DNA of 48,313 nt from Flavobacteriia bacterium (lineage in GTDB: Bacteria > Bacteroidota > Bacteroidia > Flavobacteriales > Schleiferiaceae). The stretch spans positions 1 to 48,313 of the forward strand of contig JABXHW010000031.1 of the NCBI GenBank assembly GCA_013373425.1, given 5' to 3'. How positions within the stretch are numbered: the stretch's first letter is position 1; every line of letters starts with the position of its first letter. Shown piece after piece: positions 32,305 to 39,939 of this stretch. Under the pieces are notes generated by a model. That model was not told where the DNA came from, searched no databases, and saw only the letters and a list, made by a program, of their open reading frames with translations. Made by a program: the position numbers and the translations under genes.

Positions 32305-32666
32305 GCTCCCCTTCTCCAGCTAGGTTGATGTCTACGTGCAAAGTATCTGCGGATGTACTTATGCACTTCCTCCAGACACTCTTCAACAAATAAGCGCTCC
32401 TCAGCATCCATCACCCCTAGTCGGGATAGATCTGAGGAGCGTTCTTGTATTCGAACTAAGCTGTGGTGCAAGACACCCCATGCGCGTTCAACATTTCTCC
32501 GTTCTCTCGTTTGAGTTACTTCATTGAATCGATGGTAAACGGCATGGGACAATCTCAAGATTTCGTCTCCCTCATTGGGATACCCATGTCGGATACACCG
32601 ATCGCGATAGATCTCGCAACAGTCTAGCAAGTCCGCTATCGCAATTTTTGATCTGGATACATTCAT
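32301..32666 (-). CDS. Small helical protein of unknown function
   Basis: From ATG 32666 the product is 121 aa; the ORF runs to a TTG at 32690. It is almost entirely predicted helix, with four segments (SKIAIADLLDCCEIYRDR, GDEILRLSHAVYHRFNEV, NVERAWGVLHHSLVRIQER, EERLFVEECLEEVHKYIRR), so a four-helix bundle is likely. It is basic at the C-terminus (RRYFARRHQPSWRRGA). I do not recognise a family; it resembles the small four-helix proteins often seen in Bacteroidota near rRNA genes but no rRNA is here. It overlaps the TonB receptor gene by 4 nt, tail to tail. Confidence 0.6.
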   Translation of the reverse strand: MNVSRSKIAIADLLDCCEIYRDRCIRHGYPNEGDEILRLSHAVYHRFNEVTQTRERRNVERAWGVLHHSLVRIQERSSDLSRLGVMDAEERLFVEECLEEVHKYIRRYFARRHQPSWRRGA

Positions 32667-32705
32667 AGGAGGAATGTACAGTCGATTCAATGTACGAGTC
32701 GGAGA

Positions 32706-32725
32706 TAAACGTTTAAATACGGCTA
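32706..32725. promoter_or_regulatory. Palindrome TAAACGTTTA next to TACGGCTA
   Basis: The perfect 10-bp palindrome TAAACGTTTA (32706-32715) is followed by AA and TACGGCTA. A similar pair occurs at 44739-44759. It lies between fhs and the small helical protein gene. Function unknown. Confidence 0.25.
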
Positions 32726-32729
32726 GCGT

Positions 32730-34403
32730 TTAGAAGAGTCCTTCAATTTTGCCATTAGCATCCACCGAAATCCTGTTCGCGGCAGGTACAGCTGGCAAGC
32801 CAGGCATACGCATGAGGTTACCAACGACGGCAATCACAAACCCAGCTCCGCGCGCGAACTCGAATTCACGAACCGTGATTTTAAATCCGGTTGGACGATT
32901 GCGCTTCTTGTCATCATCTGAAAACGACTTTTGAGTTTTGGCAATACAAACAGGCAAGTCCCCTAACCCTAGACTCTCAATTACCTTCAGGTCGGAAAGA
33001 GCCTTAGCAGTGAAGTCCACACCATCCGCCCCGTATATCTCGCGCGCGACAGTTTCAATTTTCTCAGTAATTGGCTTGCTCACATCGTAGAGCATCTTCA
33101 AATCGGAAGCTCCAGATTCTGCCTCTTCTATGACCGCTTTAGCTACGGCGCGCACTCCTTCTCCTCCTTCAGCCCATCCATTGGACACTTCACATTTCAC
33201 ACCAAGGCTTTCGCATTTGGCCTTGAGCCAATCCATTTCTTCTGGTGTATCCGATGTGAATCGGTTTATCGCAACGACAGGACGCACACCAAACTTGATC
33301 ATGTTCTCGATATGCTTCTCGAGATTTCCAAAACCAGCTTGAACACGTTCCAAAGATGGGTCGTTAAGCTCATCCAGTCCAGCTCCACCATGGTAGCGAA
33401 GTGCGCGAATAGTTGCCACAACAACCACAGCATCTGGCTTTAGGCCAGCAGCGCGACATTTGAGATGAAAGAACTTCTCTGCACCTAAATCAGCACCGAA
33501 GCCCGCCTCAGTCACTACATAGTCTCCTAAGCTCAGCGCCATTCTTGTCGCAATGATGGAATTTGTCCCTTGAGCGATATTCGCAAAAGGACCACCGTGA
33601 ATCACGACAGGTACGCCGTTCAGGGTTTGAACTAGGTTTGGCTTGATGGCGTCTTTCAACAAAGCGGCCATGGCTCCCTCAGCCTTGAGGTCGCGAGCAT
33701 AGACGGGCTGTTTGTCGAAAGTATAGCCCACGAAAATGTCACCCAATCTCTTTTGAAGATCTTCAAAGTCGCTCGACATACAAAGGATGGCCATAATCTC
33801 ACTTGCAGCGGTAATGTTGAATCCATCTTCACGAAGAATACCATTCGCCTTGCCTCCCATTCCAATGGTAATCTGGCGAAGGGCACGATCATTCATATCC
33901 ATCACGCGTTTCCAGCGAACGGTGCGACCATCAATCCCAAGGTTGACTTCAGCCTTAGCTTGAATATTATTGTCGATAAGTGCAGAAAGCAAGTTGTTCG
34001 CCTTCTCTATCGCGGCAAAGTCTCCGGTGAAGTGAAGGTTTATGTCTTCCATAGGAACCACTTGTGAATGTCCGCCGCCTGCAGCACCACCTTTAATTCC
34101 GAAAACAGGTCCGAGACTTGGCTCACGAAGTGCAGCCACTGTCTTCTTTCCTTCTAAGGATAAACCCTCAGACAGACCAATAGTTACGGTAGTCTTCCCC
34201 TCACCCGCCGGAGTTGGAGAAAGAGCAGTTACCAATACGAGTTTTGACTTCTTCCACTTTGCCTCATCAATCAGCGACAGCGGCAATTTGGCTTTATAAT
34301 GACCATACGGTTCTAGGTCCGATTCTCTCACTCCAATTTGCCCTGCAATCTCGCGGATTGGCTTCATTTCACATGCTTGTGCTATATCTAAGTCGGTCTG
34401 CAT
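32730..34403 (-). CDS. fhs: Formate-tetrahydrofolate ligase
   Basis: A 557-aa enzyme from ATG 34403. It carries the P-loop TPAGEGKTT (64-72), the signature GIKGGAAGGGHSQVVPMEDINLHFTGD, and the conserved TPEEMDWLK and GFGADLGAEKF blocks. It makes 10-formyl-THF from formate, ATP and THF in the cytosol, feeding purine synthesis and initiator formylation. Length matches family members (about 555). The start at 34403 is preferred over a TTG at 34421, which lies on the -7 box TACATTTG (34419-34426). It is transcribed alone. Confidence 0.96.
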   Translation of the reverse strand: MQTDLDIAQACEMKPIREIAGQIGVRESDLEPYGHYKAKLPLSLIDEAKWKKSKLVLVTALSPTPAGEGKTTVTIGLSEGLSLEGKKTVAALREPSLGPVFGIKGGAAGGGHSQVVPMEDINLHFTGDFAAIEKANNLLSALIDNNIQAKAEVNLGIDGRTVRWKRVMDMNDRALRQITIGMGGKANGILREDGFNITAASEIMAILCMSSDFEDLQKRLGDIFVGYTFDKQPVYARDLKAEGAMAALLKDAIKPNLVQTLNGVPVVIHGGPFANIAQGTNSIIATRMALSLGDYVVTEAGFGADLGAEKFFHLKCRAAGLKPDAVVVVATIRALRYHGGAGLDELNDPSLERVQAGFGNLEKHIENMIKFGVRPVVAINRFTSDTPEEMDWLKAKCESLGVKCEVSNGWAEGGEGVRAVAKAVIEEAESGASDLKMLYDVSKPITEKIETVAREIYGADGVDFTAKALSDLKVIESLGLGDLPVCIAKTQKSFSDDDKKRNRPTGFKITVREFEFARGAGFVIAVVGNLMRMPGLPAVPAANRISVDANGKIEGLF

Positions 34404-34418
34404 ACGCTGAAATTTTAT

Positions 34419-34426
34419 CAAATGTA
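34419..34426 (-). promoter_or_regulatory. -7 box of fhs
   Basis: The minus strand reads TACATTTG, exact consensus, 15 nt before ATG 34403. It overlaps the only longer start option. Confidence 0.6.
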
Positions 34427-34516
34427 GATGGCCTAGAATTAATACAACAGGACAAAAGTCATTTATTTCAAATCACTGTATATCAACTAATTAAATTCAA
34501 ATGATTTAAAATATGT

Positions 34517-34561
34517 AAAGTTAACTTGACAAATTGTAGAATACACTTAACTTTGTGTCAA
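34517..34561 (+). promoter_or_regulatory. Complete promoter with inverted repeats upstream of the HTH operon
   Basis: TTG (34526-34528) and TAACTTTG (34548-34555) are separated by exactly 19 nt, a full Bacteroidota promoter. The inverted repeat AAAGTTAA (34517-34524)/TTAACTTT (34547-34554) and the pair TTGACA (34526-34531)/TGTCAA (34556-34561) are built into the two elements. A dimeric regulator bound here would cover both. The HTH protein of the operon is the obvious candidate. Confidence 0.7.
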
Positions 34562-34592
34562 TCAAACACAACATCAACAAAAACTAAAACTC

Positions 34593-35042
34593 ATGTCTTA
34601 TCAAGAAAAAAAGGCACTCTTGAACCTTGGCGTTTACGTCATTGCTCTGTTGCTCTATGCCGACTATGTACATACCCATTATTGGGAGGAAGGAATGACC
34701 ACTGATGAGCTTCTCGTATTCTGGTCGAAGTTCTTACTTATCACAATCCCATTCCAGATTGTAATTCACATCATCTCACACATTATCATCAACATCATGC
34801 GAGGAATGGCCAATGGAGGGAAAATTAAGGATGAGGTAGAAGACGAATTTGACAAGATCATCGAATTGAAGTCGACCCGAAACTCCATGGTGTTCTTTGC
34901 GATATGTTTCATGGGTGCGCTCGGATATCTTGCGTGGGGCAAGGGAGTAAATCACTTTTTCATTGCTATAGTTATTGGAGGGGTGGTATCCGAAGTGATT
35001 GATGCTCTTTCCCGAGTATACTACTACAGAAGAGGTGTATAA
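34593..35042 (+). CDS. Four-helix membrane protein of unknown function
   Basis: A 149-aa protein with four hydrophobic segments, at about residues 8-22, 46-70, 98-115 and 121-137, and a soluble loop between 2 and 3 (MANGGKIKDEVEDEFDKIIELKS). The family is not named with certainty; similar membrane proteins (DUF2178-like) are commonly encoded just before a small HTH protein of the YgzD type. The stop overlaps the HTH start by 1 nt (TAATG), indicating coupling. It may sense or be controlled by the HTH partner, but this is inferred from arrangement. Confidence 0.75.
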   Translation: MSYQEKKALLNLGVYVIALLLYADYVHTHYWEEGMTTDELLVFWSKFLLITIPFQIVIHIISHIIINIMRGMANGGKIKDEVEDEFDKIIELKSTRNSMVFFAICFMGALGYLAWGKGVNHFFIAIVIGGVVSEVIDALSRVYYYRRGV

Positions 35043-35266
35043 TGGCAAAATCGAAAGTCAAGAACGAAATACGAATGCTGCGTTTCATGAACGATGAAAT
35101 GACACAGCAAGCACTCGCCGAGGCTGTCGGTGTATCGCGCCAAACCATTGTGGCGATTGAAAAGGGAAACTACTCCCCTTCTTTAGAGCTGGCTTTCAAA
35201 TTGGCCAGAGTATTTGGCAAGCAACTCGACGAGGTGTTCTCGTATGATGATGATTCCAAGAAATGA
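35042..35266 (+). CDS. Small helix-turn-helix regulator (XRE/YgzD type)
   Basis: A 74-aa protein made of one HTH_3 domain: the basic start (AKSKVKNEIRMLRF), then TQQALAEAVGVSRQTIVAIEKGNYSPSLELAFKLARVFGKQLDEVF. The helix-turn-helix is complete (LAEAVGVSRQTIVAIE as helices 2-3). Such short proteins bind inverted repeats as dimers and often control their own operon. It overlaps the membrane protein by 1 nt and the dehydrogenase by 4 nt, so all are co-expressed. Inverted repeats in the operon promoter are the likely target. Confidence 0.92.
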   Translation: MAKSKVKNEIRMLRFMNDEMTQQALAEAVGVSRQTIVAIEKGNYSPSLELAFKLARVFGKQLDEVFSYDDDSKK

Positions 35267-36237
35267 GAGTAGCGGAATTTAATCAATACGGAGGTGCAGA
35301 AAGACTGCAACTGAGCGAGCATTCCGAACCAGCCACATGCAGCGGTCAAGTAAAACTCAGAGTGATGGCCACAGGGCTCAATGACTTCGATTGGGGCATG
35401 ATGCGTGGAAAGCCCTATGTACTTCGCATCGGCGCTTTCAAAAAACCCAAATATTCTGTATTGGGTTGCGACGTGGCCGGGGAAGTTGCTGAACTGGGAC
35501 CGGGAGTTACCGAGTGGAGTGTTGGAGATAGAGTAGCCGTAGACCTAAGCGATCAAAATTGGGGTGGATTCGGAGAGTATACCATCGCAAAAGCCGATTC
35601 ATTGGCCCGGATACCCGACGACATGAGCTTTGTGGAAGCAGCCACATTACCTCATTCGGGAGTACTTGCTTTACAAGCAGTGCGGCAAATTGGCGGCTTC
35701 AGAAAGGGAAAGCATATTCTCATTAACGGTGCTGGCGGTGGATCTGGTCACATTCTCATCAAAATGGCCGTACAGGCCGGAATGAAAGTGACCGCAGTTG
35801 ATACTACTTCTAAACTCAACTACCTCCGTAAATGCGGCGCAGAAGAAGTCATCGATTATACGAAAGAAAACTACTTCGATCGCAAGGATATGTTCGATCT
35901 AATCATCGACCTGCAAGGACATGGAAAGGCGGCATCTTATTATTCATGTTTGAAAAAAGGAGGAAGAATGTCGTTGGTAGGTGGTGCCTCCTCCACTATC
36001 ATTGGCGTTCTGTTCATAGGTGGTCTAATGAGTTTATTCAGCTCGAAGAAACTATTGGTTCTAGGCCACAAGCCCAACGCATCAGATATAGCGCAACTCA
36101 TGGATCTGTACTCTAACGGCGTGTATAGTCCAGTGGTAGACTCAGTATATCCTCTAGAGGAAATTCAATCAGCCTTCGAGCATTATAGAATGGGGCAACC
36201 CAAAGGTAAAGTGGTCATTGACCTAAGCGATAAATAG
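35263..36237 (+). CDS. NAD(P)-dependent alcohol dehydrogenase / quinone oxidoreductase (MDR family)
   Basis: A 324-aa zinc-free medium-chain dehydrogenase. The GroES-like N-terminal half holds LGCDVAGEVAELGPGVTEWSVGDRV, and the Rossmann half ILINGAGGGSGHILIKMAVQAG carries a GGGSG nucleotide-binding motif. No structural-zinc Cys quartet is seen. C-terminal MGQPKGKVVIDL is typical. It reduces enones or quinones with NADPH in the cytosol; substrate unknown. The ATG overlaps the HTH stop by 4 nt. It sits inside the HTH operon, so its expression is probably under the same repressor. Confidence 0.87.
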   Translation: MRVAEFNQYGGAERLQLSEHSEPATCSGQVKLRVMATGLNDFDWGMMRGKPYVLRIGAFKKPKYSVLGCDVAGEVAELGPGVTEWSVGDRVAVDLSDQNWGGFGEYTIAKADSLARIPDDMSFVEAATLPHSGVLALQAVRQIGGFRKGKHILINGAGGGSGHILIKMAVQAGMKVTAVDTTSKLNYLRKCGAEEVIDYTKENYFDRKDMFDLIIDLQGHGKAASYYSCLKKGGRMSLVGGASSTIIGVLFIGGLMSLFSSKKLLVLGHKPNASDIAQLMDLYSNGVYSPVVDSVYPLEEIQSAFEHYRMGQPKGKVVIDLSDK

Positions 36238-36243
36238 AACACA

Positions 36244-36921
36244 ATGAACAAGATTCAAAAAATCAGTGGCCTCGTAATAGGCCTATCTCTAATTCTCATG
36301 GCTGGAGCTGCTTTCTGGAGCATGGGCAGCTTACTAGGAGAATTTCAAACTGCAGATTCGGTGCAGCAATACGAGCTTCTCAAGGAGAATCAAGGCGACC
36401 TATCTACTCATCTGAATGCGTGGATAGTCATCATCATTCTAGATGCATTGGTTTCCATCGCCCTTATCACGAGATACCATCGCGTTCATCCAACGCGTGC
36501 GGTACTTACCGGAGTAGTTCGACTGATATACACCTTCATTCTGGTCGTGGCCTACTCTTCCCTTTCCTTGGGCTTGACCAGCTTTAACACGGGAGTCACT
36601 ATTGCTGAGTTCGGGCAAGTCACGATTTATCTTGAGGAATTCTTTTCAATCTGGAATCTTGGATTGATCGTATTTGGGGTGCACCTCATCTTGTGGGCAA
36701 GGTTGATTTCACAACCCAAGATTGTGGAGCGCATTCTACAGATTCTTCTCTTCATTGCTGGAGCTGGATACATTATCACCAGCGGGGGGCCTTTAGCTTG
36801 GGAGGGATACACTGAATACGGTGATACGATTCAAGCTGTCCTTATGCTACCTATGGTCGTGGGTGAACTAGGCATGGGCATCTTCCTTCTAGTCCAGAGT
36901 ATTCGTTCAAAGAAGGAATAA
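36244..36921 (+). CDS. DUF4386-type membrane protein
   Basis: A 225-aa protein with about six hydrophobic segments. The internal blocks RAVLTGVVRLIYTFIL and FFSIWNLGLIVFGVHLILW match the DUF4386 family (unknown function, common near redox and regulator genes). It starts 6 nt after the dehydrogenase stop, so it is probably the last gene of the HTH operon. No terminator hairpin of note follows within 50 nt. Confidence 0.75.
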   Translation: MNKIQKISGLVIGLSLILMAGAAFWSMGSLLGEFQTADSVQQYELLKENQGDLSTHLNAWIVIIILDALVSIALITRYHRVHPTRAVLTGVVRLIYTFILVVAYSSLSLGLTSFNTGVTIAEFGQVTIYLEEFFSIWNLGLIVFGVHLILWARLISQPKIVERILQILLFIAGAGYIITSGGPLAWEGYTEYGDTIQAVLMLPMVVGELGMGIFLLVQSIRSKKE

Positions 36922-36948
36922 GTACTTCCAGCCTCGATGAGTTCTTCT

Positions 36949-36956
36949 TATCTTTA
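36949..36956 (+). promoter_or_regulatory. -7-like box of the VanW fusion gene
   Basis: TATCTTTA (one mismatch) sits 20 nt before ATG 36977 and lies within an inverted repeat GTTCTT (36941-36946)/AAGAAC (36956-36961). Confidence 0.4.
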
Positions 36957-36976
36957 AGAACATCTCTCAGATTTCT

Positions 36977-38713
36977 ATGTCGCAAGAAGAACTCATCGAA
37001 AAACACGGGTTAGTAAGAAGTACGATATTTCGGCTAAAGACCTACGCCCACATCTCCCTTCGAACGCTGAAGAACATCCGTCAACCGATTCAACGGCACG
37101 GCTCACAATCAGTGGATATTTCAAAGAAGGTGATTGGCCTTTCGGAGAGTGATTTATGGAATCCTCACGACAATGCAAAGAATTGGATTCTCACCGCCGG
37201 CAAAATCGAGAACCTGCGAATTGCCGTGCGTCGAATAAATGGAATTCAAATTCCAGCTGGAAATACATTCAGCTTTTGGAAGCAACTCGGAAACCCCAAT
37301 ATCGGTAAGGGCTATGTCGTTGGACGAGAAGTTCGCGAAGGCTGCATCCTCCCCACGAAAGCCGGTGGATTATGTCAGCTTTCAAATGCGCTATACGACG
37401 CTGCGGACAAAGCTGGATTAGACATCCTCGAACGTCACCGTCACACGAAGGTGATTAAAGGTTCCTTAGCAGAGCAAGATCGCGATGCAACCGTAAAATG
37501 GAACTATGTTGATTTGCGATTTAGTGCTCCGTTTGACCTTCAGATTCGAGCAGAGCTCACGCAAGACAAGTTGATTGTAGCCATCCATGCCTCTGAAGAA
37601 CGATCTCAGACTGAAAAGGCTTCAGCGATACAGAATGTCGATTTTGTGAACGACTGTTTCTCTTGTGGGAATACGGCATGCCATAAACATCCAAGCAGGC
37701 TAGCAGAAAAACAGAAGCTTTCGAATACCACATACATTGTTGAAGCGCTCTCACCTGAGTGGCGACATTACATTCTTGAGAACATTCAGTCAGGAGACCA
37801 CATCATTTTGCCGATTCGACCGCTACCTGGACTGCGTTCAATAGGAACACAGCTCAATGTACCGAAGGGCGTAAATGTATCTTATGCCAGTCGAGCTGGA
37901 CTAAAGAGGAAACTCGCGCTACGCAAAGCTGCCAAAGCCGGAAAGAACTATTTCGAAGCCACATTGAAAGCAGACGAAGCCTATGTGAAATCGCTCAAGC
38001 TACCCGTTGAATCTGGGCATTTAGTGGTTAGTCAGAATCTACTTCCCTTCCTTCAAGCACACGGTAGCTTAGGCGGGAGAACCTATGATGTATTGATGAC
38101 TCGATTATCTATCGAGTTGCTTCAACGTAAACTCGACGAGTTGAAAGTTAAATACCCTGAGAGTCCGACATTAAAGGATTTCAGAGCTCCAGCTCGAATT
38201 ATAGAACTCGAAAATTTGGCCCTGAGCCGAGCCAATTCAGTAATCACTCCAAACGAAGCCATCGGCGCTTTATACGGCCAACGATGGAAGAAAATTCCTT
38301 GGAGTTTGCCGAAAAGAGCACCAGTTTCTGGTGGAAGAGGTATTCTCTTCCCAGCATCACCTGTGGGAAGAAACGGGGCGTATGAACTCAGAGAGATTTT
38401 GAAAGATTTCGATGTTCCATTATTCATCGCTGGGAATGCCATCGAGGAAGAAGGTTTCTTGAAAGCGTTCGGTGTATCCAAGTTTCATGGGAATTGGGAG
38501 GACGTCAAGCTCGTTATATTTCCCACACAAGTGCCCGTTTATCCTCGACTGATCCTTGAAGCACTGGGTCGTGGGATTCCGGTGATTGTGAGTTCTGACT
38601 TGGGAATGGAAACACATCCTCTTCTGTCGGTATTATCTGTAACGCAGATTGAAGAATGGCGCCACGCATTGCAAGTCAACATATATCAACAAGAACAAAA
38701 TCAGAGCGCATGA
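36977..38713 (+). CDS. VanW-like domain fused to a GT-B-like glycosyltransferase domain
   Basis: A 578-aa soluble protein. Residues ~70-205 are VanW-like: GNTFSFWKQLGNPNIGKGY, then GGLCQLSNALYDAA and the HRHTKVIKGSLAEQDRDATV block. A small Cys/His cluster follows (Cys227, Cys230, Cys235, His236, His238). From ~280 on, the sequence resembles a GT-B glycosyltransferase: PASPVGRNGAYELREIL, VPLFIAGNAIEEEGF, and YPRLILEALGRGIPVIVSS near residue ~545, the usual nucleotide-sugar end motif. VanW is of unknown function and normally stands alone. No signal peptide. The stop overlaps the next start by 4 nt (ATGA). The GT assignment is moderate. Confidence 0.75.
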   Translation: MSQEELIEKHGLVRSTIFRLKTYAHISLRTLKNIRQPIQRHGSQSVDISKKVIGLSESDLWNPHDNAKNWILTAGKIENLRIAVRRINGIQIPAGNTFSFWKQLGNPNIGKGYVVGREVREGCILPTKAGGLCQLSNALYDAADKAGLDILERHRHTKVIKGSLAEQDRDATVKWNYVDLRFSAPFDLQIRAELTQDKLIVAIHASEERSQTEKASAIQNVDFVNDCFSCGNTACHKHPSRLAEKQKLSNTTYIVEALSPEWRHYILENIQSGDHIILPIRPLPGLRSIGTQLNVPKGVNVSYASRAGLKRKLALRKAAKAGKNYFEATLKADEAYVKSLKLPVESGHLVVSQNLLPFLQAHGSLGGRTYDVLMTRLSIELLQRKLDELKVKYPESPTLKDFRAPARIIELENLALSRANSVITPNEAIGALYGQRWKKIPWSLPKRAPVSGGRGILFPASPVGRNGAYELREILKDFDVPLFIAGNAIEEEGFLKAFGVSKFHGNWEDVKLVIFPTQVPVYPRLILEALGRGIPVIVSSDLGMETHPLLSVLSVTQIEEWRHALQVNIYQQEQNQSA

Positions 38714-39399
38714 ATACGCGAGTAAAAACCACCATGATCACCCTGAGCTTCCTATTCGGGACACCCCTTGCGAGCTTCGGGCAGGAAAACATAATTGAGA
38801 CTTCAACGGAATTCTCAATGGAGTATCTGAACGTCATAGTTCGTCAAACCAAGAACTCTGAAGAAGGGACTTGCAAGGCTAAAATTTTCGCCAATATGGG
38901 GGTGTGGATGATGGAGGATATTACCCTAAAACTCGAGGCCGTGGGCGGCTCTTATGGTGTCTCCACACCAAGTGAAGTCTTGGGCCACGTTGTGATTACC
39001 TCACAAGGCTCCTACAATGGCTCCACAATTGTAATCGATGATACTGGACATATTTTCAAGACCATTGGAGGAGAGGTTTATTATGATGAAGAGGCCAACT
39101 TAATCCTCAATATCTACCTATCGGATTTCTCGGGTATTTCCGTTTTTAATCTTGAAGATCACTCTATTTTGATGGAAACCATTGATTTTGGTGCCCGCCC
39201 CATCTCTATTCACAAGGCCTTTGGTGATCGGTATTTTATTAAGGCAGAATATGATGAGAACACAGGTGATTATCCGATTTGGGAAATTGAACTCGAATTC
39301 GGCATGATGACCCTCACCGACTTGTCCTCTCAAGAGATAAATGACTCTAACATGCTGTCACACGTTCCGTTAGAAGATCTAAATTGCGAATGTAAATGA
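38710..39399 (+). CDS. Secreted protein of unknown function
   Basis: From ATG 38710 the product is 229 aa with a signal peptide (MNTRVKTTMITLSFLFGTPLASFG). The earlier ORF start at 38656 lies inside the VanW fusion gene and lacks a signal. The mature sequence is beta-rich and acidic, with a Cys-x-Cys end (DLNCECK). No family is recognised. The 4-nt overlap with the VanW fusion indicates translational coupling. The following membrane protein starts 1 nt after its stop. Confidence 0.7.
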   Translation: MNTRVKTTMITLSFLFGTPLASFGQENIIETSTEFSMEYLNVIVRQTKNSEEGTCKAKIFANMGVWMMEDITLKLEAVGGSYGVSTPSEVLGHVVITSQGSYNGSTIVIDDTGHIFKTIGGEVYYDEEANLILNIYLSDFSGISVFNLEDHSILMETIDFGARPISIHKAFGDRYFIKAEYDENTGDYPIWEIELEFGMMTLTDLSSQEINDSNMLSHVPLEDLNCECK

Positions 39400-39400
39400 G

Positions 39401-39904
39401 ATGACAAAAGTAACTACCTACATCATTAATGGTTTCGTTCTCTTCTCACTCGCTTTAATCCTGACTCACGGCTGGGCTCCCCTTGAAATTAAAAGTCGAA
39501 CGTTGATGGACGTTGCATTTTGGGGATTGCTCATCGCTCCCCCTGTTGCGCTGATTTGGAATCTGTTTTACTTCAGAACACTCCGCAAGAAGGCACTTAG
39601 CTCTATTCTTCCTTTGTCTGTTATTGCTTTTCTAGCCTCTATAGGGTTTATGAACTTTCTATTCGCCATGAATCCTTATCAAACTCAAGACATTCTTTAT
39701 CAGCATGCTGAACATGAAGATGTACGCATTGAATTTCAGATGCAGGATGTGGGGGCTCTTGGATACAACAGGAGAAGAGTAATTGTGGAATACTACACTC
39801 CCCTTTTCATGATCACACATCCTCTTCCTGACGGGTTCGAACCAGAACAGGATTGGATACCAGTAAATGAGTTCGTGAATGAACTCGGAATAAAATTCCC
39901 TTAA
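39401..39904 (+). CDS. Membrane protein of unknown function
   Basis: A 167-aa protein with three hydrophobic segments (about residues 7-24, 37-55 and 67-88), followed by a soluble ~75-residue C-terminal domain (YQTQDILYQHAEHEDVRIEF...). No family is recognised. It starts 1 nt after the stop of the secreted protein (TGA-G-ATG), so it belongs to the same transcript as the VanW fusion. Orientation and partners cannot be told. Confidence 0.7.
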   Translation: MTKVTTYIINGFVLFSLALILTHGWAPLEIKSRTLMDVAFWGLLIAPPVALIWNLFYFRTLRKKALSSILPLSVIAFLASIGFMNFLFAMNPYQTQDILYQHAEHEDVRIEFQMQDVGALGYNRRRVIVEYYTPLFMITHPLPDGFEPEQDWIPVNEFVNELGIKFP

Positions 39905-39939
39905 GGGTAATTACGTTCTATAAGCTTACCACTACCATT

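Noticed and set aside
32301-32666. Intervening-sequence type four-helix protein of 23S rRNA
   Set aside because: No rRNA gene is in the window and the sequence lacks motifs I can match to that family; kept as an unknown helical protein.
34593-35266. Toxin-antitoxin pair (small membrane protein plus HTH)
   Set aside because: The membrane protein is a 149-residue four-helix protein, not a small hydrophobic toxin, and the operon continues into metabolic genes; an HTH-regulated membrane protein fits better.
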